The notes: a model not told the origin generated them from the letters alone. A stretch of 64,000 nt of DNA from Pasteuria penetrans (GCF_900538055.1 NZ_UZAC03000001.1:1178001-1242000); one strand, 5' to 3'. Positions 9,857 through 19,194 are shown, counted from the first letter of the stretch. Made by a program: numbers and translations.

Positions 9857-10900
9857 CTAATCGCAAAGCCCCCCACAAAAACGCCTGTGTGCATGACCGT
9901 ACCCATAAGTCTTGACATATTCACAAGCTCCATAACAGCCTAAACCTAGAAGAGCCATACCCACAGGCACACGTCCCCACACTATACCTACCCTAGAGCA
10001 CGCCCAGCCGCAGCCGCCACTACCAAGTGCAGAAACCATATCCAGTATTGCAGTGCAATTATGACACAAGCTCCCAAACTCAAAACGCTTGTTTCTGTTA
10101 CGCCCATCCATTCCATTTATAACAGAATATTCAGTTAAATCTCTCTGAATGATCTCGCCTTTGTCATTCAACAGATTTTTATTCTCATCAAGGTGAAGAG
10201 ATTCCACATTGTTTTCATCAAAGAAATAAAAGGACTTTCTGCCATTGTACGAAGTTACAGCTATCGTGGGTGTGGACACATCGTCAGCCCAAAGCCTCAT
10301 AATGGACCCAACATTCTCCCCCGTTTCTTTATGGAGAATTGGGTAGGAAACAAAAAATCCAGGAAGGGGGAAACCCAATATTTCCTTGAATCCCTCGGGG
10401 ACATGATCTCTGTCCCTCAAATCAACCCTAAAAAATTTAACATCTTCCACTTTCCCACTGATGACCCTATCCCTGTTCCACAAATATATATGTGCTCCAA
10501 GTTGCCGGATGGCCTCCAGGGACCGATTCACACGTTCTGTGTGTAAGTTCCGGTCGTAACTAGGTAACTGCGTGGGAGATATTTCATTTTCCTCGAAATA
10601 AGCCCCCCAAAAAGCAGTCATGTCACACGCCTGCTCAACAACCCCCTCCCTGGTAGGGTAATCGCCCATATTCTGAGGGATATTCGGTCCTACTCGACGC
10701 TCTTGATCACTAGATGGTGAAGATCCAAATGCAATAGCTTTTGCCGACGCCGCCCCCCCTACAGGAAAAAGGATAGCAGCAACCAGCGCGATAGCACCTG
10801 TCCCAGGCGACAATTTTCGATACAAGTTCCTGTTGAAGAACAAACTCGTCTCATCCCCTTCCTGGAAAAATCTACTTACAGAGGAATCGTAACTTGCCAT
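9857..10900 (-). CDS. Halocin C8-like bacteriocin precursor (candidate)
   Basis: The protein has 347 residues if started at ATG 10900. A TTG at 10915 is an alternative, and neither has a strong ribosome site. A long basic N-region, a hydrophobic segment (about residues 30-50) and an Ala-rich AASAKA stretch make a Sec-type signal peptide. A hydrophilic central domain of about 220 residues follows. The C-terminal 70 residues hold eight cysteines as C279-x2-C282, C297-x3-C301, C322-x3-C326 and C342-x3-C346 around a hydrophobic glycine-rich core. This two-part build, a long N-terminal part and a cysteine-rich hydrophobic tail released as a toxin, is that of halocin C8 and its bacterial relatives, where the N-part acts as immunity protein. 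The match is by pattern and architecture. An unrelated secreted cysteine-rich protein remains possible. Confidence 0.55.
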   Translation of the reverse strand: MASYDSSVSRFFQEGDETSLFFNRNLYRKLSPGTGAIALVAAILFPVGGAASAKAIAFGSSPSSDQERRVGPNIPQNMGDYPTREGVVEQACDMTAFWGAYFEENEISPTQLPSYDRNLHTERVNRSLEAIRQLGAHIYLWNRDRVISGKVEDVKFFRVDLRDRDHVPEGFKEILGFPLPGFFVSYPILHKETGENVGSIMRLWADDVSTPTIAVTSYNGRKSFYFFDENNVESLHLDENKNLLNDKGEIIQRDLTEYSVINGMDGRNRNKRFEFGSLCHNCTAILDMVSALGSGGCGWACSRVGIVWGRVPVGMALLGLGCYGACEYVKTYGYGHAHRRFCGGLCD

Positions 10901-11481
10901 TATGTGGTTTGTCAACTACGCAAAGGAACCCCCGGTTGCATCCGATCGGGCATGTAAATTATTTTGGAAACCTTGGGCACGTTCCACAAGACGTTTTGCG
11001 TGCCCTCCCTTGGGAGGTATTCATTCCCCCAGGGGTGTTTTTTTTATGTTTTCAGGCCTAATTTTACAACGCTTTCTTCGGATGGAAGAAGGGGAGATAT
11101 AAGCTCATGACCCACGATACCTTTACCGCTCTACCAACTCCTATTTGCAGGGAAAAAATGGATGATATCCCGGTTTATTTTGCCTATGCAAAAGGGGTAA
11201 AATAGGGCTCTTGGCCAAACTTCGAACCCGGAATATCCTTGAGCGTTTTTTTCTACTCTGGATTTTAAGGATGAATTAGGTGGGGTCCACTTTTCCCCAT
11301 AATTGGTTTGTTTATTTTGTTTATTCAGTTTATTATACACGAGCCCATGCTGAAAAACATCTGCCTCTATTAATTTATAAAATAAATAGAAACAAAAGTA
11401 TTTGATTTTTTCTATTATGTATCTAAAATTATTGAATGCATTTTTATTTTATTTTATGTTTATTTAGACACTATATTAGTA
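10901..11481. other. Intergenic DNA with a solitary ISL3-type end
   Basis: No supported gene is present. At 11206-11224 the sequence GGCTCTTGGCCAAACTTCG equals the ISL3-type end found at 35187 and 46178, here without a transposase next to it. The part near 11030 has a GGGAGGTATTCATTCCCCC-like imperfect palindrome. The 3' part (11340-11470) is very AT-rich. Confidence 0.55.
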
Positions 11482-11763
11482 TTATGAAACATTCCGATAA
11501 TTTACCTCCTGATCGTTTTCTAGGTGGCTATTGCGGCATACGATAGCAAGGTTCTCATAGTTCCTCCAAATCCGAACCCCAAAACGTTGGCGAAAGTCAA
11601 GCTTGGTGGCACAGTTCTTTCCCTCTATAAGGGCATTGGTAGCCTTGTCCCCCCGATGGTAATTTGCAATGGACTGCTGCCCACTCTGTAAACTCTCTGC
11701 ACCTTTTATAATGTTATTGTGGTCGTGCTGTAACCCTCTCTTGATGAGGGCGCGCAGATTATT
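11482..11763 (-). pseudogene. ISL3-family transposase, C-terminal fragment
   Basis: This frame encodes only the tail of an ISL3 transposase, including the region with the last catalytic Glu (NALIEGKNCATKL) and the conserved RIWRNYENLAI-type end. At 11764 it is fused in frame to the duplicated membrane protein N-terminus, giving an accidental 182-residue chimera (reading on to 12030). No catalytic Asp residues are present. Confidence 0.8.
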
Positions 11764-12018
11764 ACCCGGAAATATAATCCCATTCATAATCCCAATTACA
11801 AGACTCGTAAGTACCACGTGCATAAAACACTTGCGTGCAGGGAATTGACCCCACCAAATCAATCCATCCCCATCCATAAACATGGATGTAATTATTCCCA
11901 ATGCGCTGTTATGATTCAATTCAATCATAGTGGCCTGGATACTTGTAGTAGGTATGAAGGAAATTACTAAAGTAGAAACAACAAACATCATTATAAACAA
12001 TGCCCTTCTTGGGGTCAT
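11764..12018 (-). pseudogene. Truncated copy of the two-module membrane protein gene
   Basis: The first 85 codons of the gene at 3604-4173 are repeated here with almost no change, including the signal-like N-terminus and the first FPARKC patch. The gene then breaks off at the edge of the 905-bp duplicated block, inside the first module's second helix, and runs into an ISL3 transposase tail. The product would have lost the second module. Confidence 0.8.
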
Positions 12019-12667
12019 AATAAATAACACCCTCTCCCCGGATAAGAAGAAAAATCAAAATCGGAGCAAACAACTAACATGGCCAAGTAAATCTAACATC
12101 CCAACCAAAATTTTCAGGGTCTCCGTACTTTAATTAATAATAAAAAAGACAACGGAGAGAATTGAATCAGCATACCCATACTGCAATGTTTTGCCCAGTA
12201 TAAATGAATTTAAAATTGAATATGTTCCATTCTAAATATGAACCTGGAGTTTTTATTGTACTTTTCGGGAAAAATGAATAGTGTATAGACACAACGTTGA
12301 AATTTGTATGGGAATACCCTACTATGGATATGCTAGATATTTCTGTAGGAGGGACACTCATGATAACCAAAAAAGATAAGGGGATTGATCCTAATGTACC
12401 ACGCCCCCTCTAACCAATGAAGTGGAACTGATAAGCCTGGAGGAAATAGAATCGGAGTATGAAGGTATGAGAACCATCCGATCTGTACTCAAATCAGTGG
12501 TCAAAAAAACCTCACCCGAAACCCAGTGTTCCTGTAAAAAATCCCGAGAAAGAGGGCAAAAGTTCGTCAAAATAGGTTTTGGTAGCGCCCGAACCTTTCT
12601 TCATCCAAGATGCGGTCCATGGATCCAGGAGTCAAAACTGGAACCGCAACGGTGGAAATGTAAGTAT
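11764..12667. repeat. 905-bp duplicated block, copy 2
   Basis: Nearly identical to 3919-4823; examples of differences are GTAGGTATG here against GTAGATATG there. Unlike copy 1, the ISL3 gene continues past the right border. Confidence 0.9.
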
Positions 12668-13977
12668 TGCAAGAGAAAAATCTCCCGCGTTGATTCCATC
12701 ATCGGACGAAGGAAAAAACACACGAAGGAATTCGAGGATGAGTTTGGATATACAGCAGAAATTTCTACAGCAGCTCAAGCTGCAGACCATTATTGTGTGC
12801 CAAGGGACGGTGCTTTGACTAAGCATTACTTTAAAACACATTTGCCTAATAGGAAAGAGGAATTGGAGAATCGAGCCCTAGAGGATGCAGAATCACGGAA
12901 TGGGCCTATACGTATTGGTATGGATGATGTATCAACCCGTAAGGGGCAGAGAGGTACTTCACAACCATCCATGATCAGGATTCAAGGGCTGTATTGGCTG
13001 TTATCGAGGGCAGGAGTCAAAAAGAAGTAGAAGAGGGTCTAGAGGATCATTATCCTAGGTTGCTTGCGTTGACATCAAGGATAGAGGCGGTGTCCACGGA
13101 TCGCGCTCCAGCCTACAAAAATATCGTGCAGAAGGTATTTAAAACGGCAACCCCTGTCTTCGATCGCTTCCATATCATTCAAAATATAAGGGATCATGCC
13201 CTCCATCCCCCCTTACGACAAACCTTGGGTAATAGGAAATTCACAGCGGCTATAGACCGGCTATTCAGAGATGTGGTGGAGGACGATGATAAAAAACGTC
13301 TTACCTACGAGAATAAGCTAGTACTTTTACAAATACTGGGATACAGAGAGGAACTGATGGAACAGTATCGTAAGATTATCGTTGTGCGATCCTCATACAA
13401 AGAAGGGGATTCTTGAGAATTACATAGAAGAAAACTTTGGAGTTTATACAATGATCTCATCCTAATTAACACAAACATTTTACGGGATAAGCACCATCTA
13501 TCGAAAATAAAGAAATCAGTGAGATCCTCCTTATCCGTTCGGTACAGAGAAGGGTTGGATGAACAAAAGAGGGCTTTTCTCGAGGGAATTTTGAAGAATA
13601 TAGCCCACTGGTCCCACCTTGGGAAGGCTTACGAGTATGTGGAAAAAATTGGGATATGGTACGATCAACCCTTTCCCGATGTTCAAACATCTCGTGATGC
13701 CCTCCATGAATTCATAGAGGAGGGACTGAGATCCAAATACAAGGAGATTCAGAACACAGCAAAAAGCCTGTCTTGGAATGAAAGTGAGGAGTATACAGCT
13801 AACGATCACCTTCATAGAATCGACAACGGTTTTGTAGAAGGGAAAAATTGTGCAATCAAGGCCATATCGCGCCAAAGCTATGGCATCAAGAACCATCAAA
13901 ATTACGTAAACCTCTTGTTTGTACGATGCAATCGGCATCTTTGTAAACGAGGTAGGAGGAAGCATAAGGTTTCATAA
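12360..13977 (+). pseudogene. ISL3-family transposase with several lesions
   Basis: This is the most complete copy of the ISL3 type seen at 4515. The start ATG at 12360 follows GGAGGG. A small deletion in a C run near 12408 brings in a TAA. A one-base shift near 12950 breaks the frame between RKGQR and a YFTTIHDQDS reading. The frame ends again at 13416 before resuming at about 13519. Catalytic motifs can still be read in pieces: GMDDVSTRKG, STDRAPAY, DRFHIIQNIRDHALHPP and NGFVEGKNCAIK. Together these are the DDE residues of an ISL3 enzyme of about 530 residues. It cannot be expressed as one protein. Confidence 0.85.
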
Positions 13978-13992
13978 AATAGTGAACGAATG

Positions 13993-14113
13993 CCACCACA
14001 GGTAGTCCTAGATTAATTTCTTTTTCCTAATTTTATTATTTATAAAATAAATGTAAATTTTACATAGTTATTACAATTTGAAATCCATAAATATATAGGA
14101 TTACCTGTGGTGG
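13993..14113. repeat. 18-bp inverted repeat around an AT-rich core
   Basis: CCACCACAGGTAGTCCTA (13993-14010) faces TAGGATTACCTGTGGTGG (14096-14113), matching at 17 of 18 positions, with about 85 AT-rich bases between. It begins 16 bases after the ISL3 transposase stop. It may be a very small non-autonomous element or an ISL3 end structure. Confidence 0.6.
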
Positions 14114-14164
14114 AAAAACAATAAAATATTTTTACTAAAATAAATTTTTTTCATAAACTCCCTA

Positions 14165-14360
14165 TCGAGGTAGATCTAGTATTTTAACCGGGCCCCTTAC
14201 AGAACTGAATCCTCTCGCGTCCTACGACTTTCCTCACCCCACATAGTTTTGATCTTTCTAGAACCAATCCGATGAGCTGGCCCCCTTTTTTGCTCCATCG
14301 CCATTATCTCTTAGTTTTTACGACCTGGAGACGATCAGCCCTCCCATAGCTCAGATCGGC
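14165..14360 (-). other. Decayed group II intron 3' region
   Basis: Read on the minus strand, the order of motifs matches the better-preserved remnant at 61907-62205: an ATGGCGATGGAGC segment, a GCGAGAGG-TTCAGTTCTG domain V-like segment and a CCGGTTAAAATAC-TACCTCGA domain VI-like end. The stems are partly destroyed. Confidence 0.45.
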
Positions 14361-15317
14361 GCATGTTTATATCATACATAAATTATTTTATGAATATATT
14401 TGTAAAATAAGTGTAATTAATACCATGTTTTTTTGTAGAGGATTTGCTTGAAATATCACATCCCATTTAGAATAAATATATTTAAAAATGAAATACAGAA
14501 TGGGTAAGACAAACGTTAGGCCATGTGATATATACGTATCAAATAACAAAAATTACATAAAAAAATATTTAAAAATTAGGACCTTTCCGCCCCTTACCCA
14601 TTAAAATCCGGAGATCCCTTTTTCCTTACCTGTTCTCTTCTCTTTTTTCTTTCTAATTTCCCATGAAGATCTGGAAAATTACTTATATCATCTATGGAAT
14701 AGGACATCTATATCTACTCCCTTATTTTCATAGATATATTTTTTCAAATTATAACAAAGGAGTAATCGTATGTATGGGGTAATAATTAAAAATTTATTAT
14801 ATTACATATATTTTACAATAATGGACACAGCGATCAACTCGGGGAGATACCTCAAGAGGGATTTTTTGCATTTTCCATAACTGAAAATTAGTACTATTTA
14901 GTTTCATGGGAAAAAGGCCCCCAATTCGCTTACGCCAACTGTGGGGCCGGAGAGAGCAACATTCTTGACATATAAATTCATATTGCATATGTAAAGAAAC
15001 AATCAATATGAATAAAAATAGAATGGTATAATAAAATACTATATAAACTTTATTTAAATAAAAATGTATACCCCTTTCGTTAGCCACCCTCGGAATAGTA
15101 TAACAGAAGGATAAAAAAAAGAGGACAAAGTTAGAAAACCAAAATATACGTTTCCTATTTTAATATAATAAATGTATTTTATATAGTAATCCATGGAGGA
15201 AACACTCAGAATGGGGGGGGAAATCCCCCCCAAAAACCCTGTTCAGAAATTCACACCCCCAACGGGATACTGCCAGGAAGATATGCCAATAACTCCCCCA
15301 TCGAAACAGACCAAAAA
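14361..15317. other. AT-rich intergenic DNA
   Basis: No firm gene. A minus-strand frame at 14797-15087 could encode a 96-residue peptide with one hydrophobic helix; a similar helix is encoded at 29772-29984, but neither has a convincing start. The segment 15120-15268 is repeated in inverse orientation at 34575-34712, including a GTTGGGGGTGTGAATTTCTG block. Confidence 0.4.
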
Positions 15318-16031
15318 TCACGCCCCAAAAAGCATGTCACTAACAAAGCAAAAGACTATACCCACGATCATACCCATGACAGCCCCCGCAAGAGCGCCTA
15401 TAAGAATACCCCCACGACCACCGGGTTTACCAACACCGGCCCCAGATATAGAGCCAATTGTAACACCTGACAACAACATGTTTTTACAATGATCAGATAT
15501 AGGGAATTGATCTGGCCACAGTATATCAAAAACAAAGCATTCCACCATGATGCTTGCAACTACCCCAATGAAAGTCCCAACAAAAATACCCCTCATATCA
15601 CGACTAAAGGACACAACCCCTACAAGAGCACCAAGCATAGTGCCCTGTAACAATCCGTCCTTGCATCTATCGGATATAAAAAACCAATCTGGACACAATG
15701 TATCAATAATCAAGCATCTTATTATGGCACTCACAACTACGCCGATAGCGGCCCCTACAAGGATACCCCACCAACCACGAACCAAAAATCCAATGGATGC
15801 GCCAAATATCATGCCTATGAACAATGCCTTCTTGCAACGACTGGATATAGAAAATTGGTCTAGCCAATTCGTTTCTGATTCATCCCCACCCATAGGTAGT
15901 AGGGATGTGATCGTCCCAGACAATCCCCCCTGCTCAGGTTCAGCCGTAACCTGGATGTCGACAAGAGATGTGAGAATGAGGACCAGTACGAAGGCAAGGG
16001 GTGTCATTCTGAGGAGTATCCTGCTCAACAT
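15318..16031 (-). CDS. Secreted or membrane protein with three tandem glycine-zipper-like modules
   Basis: The 237-residue protein is read from ATG 16031; a frame extension to 16130 exists but lacks a good start. Residues 1-30 form a clear signal peptide ending ..IQVTA. After a short Gly/Glu-rich linker come three modules: 55-112, 113-171 and 172-237. Each opens with a tryptophan-containing patch and an (F)xISxxCK motif (QFSISSRCKK, FFISDRCKD, QFPISDHCKN). Each then has a helix with G-x3-G spacing, a charged or Gly-rich turn, a second G-x3-G helix and a D-I/T/M-L end. The protein at 3604-4173 has two such modules. Glycine zippers usually serve tight helix packing and pore-like oligomers. The actual function here is unknown. 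The nearby bacteriocin-like loci make a toxin, immunity or envelope role plausible but unproven. Confidence 0.7.
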   Translation of the reverse strand: MLSRILLRMTPLAFVLVLILTSLVDIQVTAEPEQGGLSGTITSLLPMGGDESETNWLDQFSISSRCKKALFIGMIFGASIGFLVRGWWGILVGAAIGVVVSAIIRCLIIDTLCPDWFFISDRCKDGLLQGTMLGALVGVVSFSRDMRGIFVGTFIGVVASIMVECFVFDILWPDQFPISDHCKNMLLSGVTIGSISGAGVGKPGGRGGILIGALAGAVMGMIVGIVFCFVSDMLFGA

Positions 16032-16194
16032 AAGGAAATAACCACAACCTTTCTTGAAATGAGAGGGAGAAAAGTAGCTAGTGCCCCGTAGGGGAACGAT
16101 AGTGGAAACCAACTGGGACTGGGTTTTCAAAAAATTGAGGATAAGAATCCCAAGACAGATCTTGGCACTAGCTTCCCGTCAGTGTAATCAAATG

Positions 16195-16480
16195 CCTGCG
16201 AAATTGAGTTAAGCATTTATCGAACAGCGAGTAGAACCATCATTTCGGGTGAGTCCTTCACAGATACGAACACTTGGGCACCCTGACGAGTAGACCCGGC
16301 CTTCGCGGCTTGGGCCTCTCTTTAGAAACATACGTGACACTCTCAATGTCGTACGACTTCCTTCGTCCAAGTCTATTCCTCTTAGCGGTTCAACCCCCGG
16401 TTTTTGGTCCACCACGGTCCAATAGTTCAACATCTTCCCAGTGGGGGTGCGGAACAGGATCAATCCCCATTTTTTATATA
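16195..16480 (-). other. Group II intron 3' remnant with domain V
   Basis: On the minus strand, a 36-base domain V-like hairpin (16360-16325, core GACATTGAGAGTGTC) is followed by a domain VI-like stem and the 3' terminus CTACTCGTC at about 16285. No reverse transcriptase frame is left upstream. Confidence 0.5.
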
Positions 16481-16877
16481 GTAACTCCTATATTTATCAT
16501 TCATAACTTGTTCGTTCCCTTAGGCTCGTGATCATCCCTTTCCCACTGCCTCCAAATTCATCAACCGATGTCACAATCTCCCGCGCTCGCGGGGTGTAAG
16601 CGGCTACAACAATACCCATGGGAAAACCCATTTGGGAATACCGGAGAACGGTTCAAGGGATTGTTTCGTCCCTGTGTCTTCTCTACCGTGCATCCCACCA
16701 TCTCTACCATCCATTCTCAGACGCAGTCAACTGCCTCGCGTGGTTATCAACAAGTTGATACCACCCGAAGCCGTTAGTATGTGGGGGGATAATGAATAGA
16801 GGGGGGAAATAATGGCGAGAATGAGTTAAATAAATAATAATTTCATTTATAATGTCTTTATTATGTTAAACATATAT
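16481..16877. other. Intergenic DNA, decayed
   Basis: No gene supported. The sequence is moderately GC-rich with short palindromes such as CCCGCGCTCGCGGGG near 16580. This may be more of the neighbouring group II intron, but I cannot assign its domains. Confidence 0.35.
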
Positions 16878-16944
16878 GGCGCTACCGCGAAAAGGAACGA
16901 TCCGACAAATACCGCTCAGGACACTTGTTCTCAAAATTTGGTTC
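16878..16944 (+). repeat. Left-end fragment of a type B IS1182 element
   Basis: GGCGCTACCGCGAAAAGG at 16878 and the following bases match the left end at 4824 and, inverted, at 38780. Homology stops after about 67 bases where a different short repeat begins. Confidence 0.75.
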
Positions 16945-17184
16945 ACACCCCCAACAGGATATTGCCCCACCTGGACCAGCCAACGTACAATCCGAAGCAA
17001 GGAGATGATCGTGAATTAGGCCCGATGGGTCTAACTGGACACACAATCTGCGATAAAGAGACGATCGCAAGTTGGACCAGGCAACATGGAATCGAAACCC
17101 GTATAGAACACAGTAGAGGAAGGTACAAAGAACGCAACACCAGACTGGGGGTTCTGAATGGGCAAAATCCTATAGGACCCTAAG

Positions 17185-17255
17185 GAGCCACATAATGCGA
17201 AAGTAGTATGTGTAGTTCTGTGGGAGGGTTGGCTGAGATGCCATCCCTACTCAAC
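17185..17255 (+). other. Group II intron domains V and VI
   Basis: A 34-base domain V (17185-17218) begins GAGCC and ends GTTC with an AATGCGAAAGTAGT apex. It is followed by a domain VI stem (GGGTTGGCTGAGATGCC) and the terminus CTACTCAAC at 17255. Both hairpins are well formed. The rest of the intron is missing. Confidence 0.65.
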
Positions 17256-17560
17256 GGGTCCACCACGATCCCATATTCCCCTATTGAAATCCGGAGACCC
17301 TAGTCTGTTCCCTCTGGATTTGATTTTGTACTGGGATTCGCCGTACCTGCATATCCATTGAAAGTGATCCTAATGAGGCGTTGCATAGTGGGCACTTTGG
17401 GTAGGGTGTTTCTTTGTTTTTAAGCAGGCTTGGTATGATGACAAACAGGGTATGCATAACAGAATAGAGAGTGGGGTTTCAATAGCTCAAGTCTCAGAAT
17501 GTACGTTTGGAAATAATATGACGTCGCTCGTAGTTCCCCCAATGGATAAGGGGTGGTGAA

Positions 17561-18490
17561 ATGAGAAATTGTCGTTTTCCAGTGTTCAAGAGTATGGGAA
17601 GTGAGGTTGCAACCGTAAGAAAAACGGTGTTGTATTTCGGATTTTTGGCTTTTTTGTTTCATATCCTCTTTTTATTACATATTAGTCTTTATGGAAGAAC
17701 ACCGTTTGCACCATTCCTATTTCCCTCCCTACCCCATGGGTGGGTCCTGGAGTGGAGTCTGTCTTGTTTTTTTTCTATCATTGCACTCCGTTTATTAGAA
17801 TTACACAGTATATTTACCAAATACCTTTACTACTTATACGAAAGGATTTCCTTCCTTCGTTCGCATCGATTGAAGTGTTTTCATACAGCAAAACAAAAAG
17901 GGATCACAAAATGGCAATGGTATGCTGCCTCGTGGATAGGTTTTATTTGGTTTTTATTGTCCATGATTTTTTCTGCCTGGATACAGAAATCCTATGTTGT
18001 TTTGACCGCAGGGGTGGTTGGCTGGTGGGGGAGTCTACATTGGCAGATTTTTCGTGAACGTTACTGGTTGAAGGAGCAAGTGGAAGAAAAGATAGATTTT
18101 CTTTCTTTTTCAAAATTTAGTATATTTTTTTTGCTAATGTATGTGGTCCCTATACATTTGAATATGTACCTTGATCATGATGTTCATTCATTTCCTTTTT
18201 CAGGTCTTATTATGATATTGTATTCGTTGTGGATATTCCCTACTTGGGCGCATTTTCTTCTCGGTAAACGTCCATTCATCCTAAAGTCTTTCATAGAAGG
18301 GGATCAGGGGGGATTTTCCAATACATCTATGTTTTACGATGATTTTGGTGGAATGATCTCTATTGTTGACACGAGGGAAAAGAGAGGGTATTTTTCCTTT
18401 AGACGTTTTGATTTTCTGTTTTTTTGTGCAGTGGGAGTATGGGTTGTATTTATTTTGATAAAAAAGATGGTAAGGGTTTGGATTCCGTGA
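17561..18490 (+). CDS. Polytopic membrane protein beside a cysteine-patterned secreted peptide
   Basis: The 309-residue protein starts at ATG 17561, eight bases after AAGGGG. Hydrophobic segments lie at about residues 22-42, 64-84, 125-145, 147-165, 185-205, 222-245 and 285-305. A basic cytoplasmic-type loop (about 95-120) and an Asp/Gly-rich loop near 255-275 (EGDQGGFSN) are also visible. No known family is recognised. Size and topology resemble SdpB-type proteins that support peptide toxin maturation, but I see no decisive motif. Downstream on the same strand come a 53-codon frame and the halocin C8-like peptide at 18769. The three could form one operon, although the 278-base gap to the peptide leaves room for a separate promoter. 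Confidence 0.65.
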   Translation: MRNCRFPVFKSMGSEVATVRKTVLYFGFLAFLFHILFLLHISLYGRTPFAPFLFPSLPHGWVLEWSLSCFFSIIALRLLELHSIFTKYLYYLYERISFLRSHRLKCFHTAKQKGITKWQWYAASWIGFIWFLLSMIFSAWIQKSYVVLTAGVVGWWGSLHWQIFRERYWLKEQVEEKIDFLSFSKFSIFFLLMYVVPIHLNMYLDHDVHSFPFSGLIMILYSLWIFPTWAHFLLGKRPFILKSFIEGDQGGFSNTSMFYDDFGGMISIVDTREKRGYFSFRRFDFLFFCAVGVWVVFILIKKMVRVWIP

Positions 18491-18522
18491 AGAGTGAATT
18501 ATATAAAATTAAAATGAAATAA

Positions 18523-18684
18523 ATGCATAATTATTGTGATACAGGACGACATAGACCCAATGTAAGAAAATGTAGTACGTGGGAGGTGAAAATCCGATTT
18601 AAAACCAGAAATGGGTTGATTCCAAAAGAGATATGTGAAAATGATGAACGTAACAGATCCTGGATTTCCTGTTTACTTTGGTAG
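18523..18684 (+). CDS. Possible 53-residue cysteine-containing peptide
   Basis: An ATG at 18523, 33 bases after the membrane protein stop, opens a 53-codon frame ending at TAG 18684. The product is basic and has four cysteines (NYC, RKCST, EICEN, ISCLL) and a RNGLIPKEICENDERNRS-like stretch. There is no clear ribosome site and no recognised family, so it may be chance or a gene remnant. It is listed because it lies between two likely co-functional genes. Confidence 0.25.
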   Translation: MHNYCDTGRHRPNVRKCSTWEVKIRFKTRNGLIPKEICENDERNRSWISCLLW

Positions 18685-18768
18685 GATTGATAGAGAAGGA
18701 GTGTTTCATAATACATTTAAATATATAAAAATATATGGTATTGGTATACGAATGCGGAGGTAGATAAA

Positions 18769-19155
18769 ATAAATAAAAAGGTTATATTTGTACAGTTCTT
18801 TTTTATCACCCTGTTGGTAATATCCCCTTTTATCATAACAGTGAACAGCTTGGCAGAGGTATCTTCACAAGTCGTGCCCAACAAGAGGATGGATCAACGT
18901 TATGATCAAGAACAAATGTCTCAATTTACACATGATCCGGAAGAAAACATTTTGGAACAAGAGATGCCCCATTGTCGTTCCAAAAGAACTGTGCGCTGTG
19001 GTTTAGTTGGGATAGCCGTTACTGTGAAAGTGACGGCGGCTTGTACTCGCGCTTCGAAGGCACGGGGATATGCGAGGATAGAGGAGTGTTCTACTGCAGG
19101 GAGTACTGCAGGAATGACTGCGAAGGAGTTGTGTGACAAGGAGGGAATCGTATAA
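18769..19155 (+). CDS. Secreted peptide with halocin C8-like cysteine region, apparent AUA start
   Basis: The open frame encodes 128 residues from 18769: a Lys-led hydrophobic signal peptide (about 1-30), an acidic-basic spacer, and a tail with cysteines at 69, 77, 92, 107 and 122. The last four are exactly 15 residues apart. The stretch CGLVGIAVTVKVTAAC and the end AKELCDKEG resemble the corresponding parts of halocin C8 as I recall them (CGLLGI.. and AKEACNRAG). GGAGG at 18756-18760 lies eight bases before ATA, and no ATG, GTG or TTG precedes the signal peptide in frame. The only standard start, TTG 18814, would cut the signal peptide in half and has no ribosome site. Either AUA is used or the start has mutated. 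The gene ends just before a strong terminator. Confidence 0.55.
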   Translation: MNKKVIFVQFFFITLLVISPFIITVNSLAEVSSQVVPNKRMDQRYDQEQMSQFTHDPEENILEQEMPHCRSKRTVRCGLVGIAVTVKVTAACTRASKARGYARIEECSTAGSTAGMTAKELCDKEGIV

Positions 19156-19194
19156 TTTTCAATTAAAAATATTTTTAATTGATTATCGTTGATC

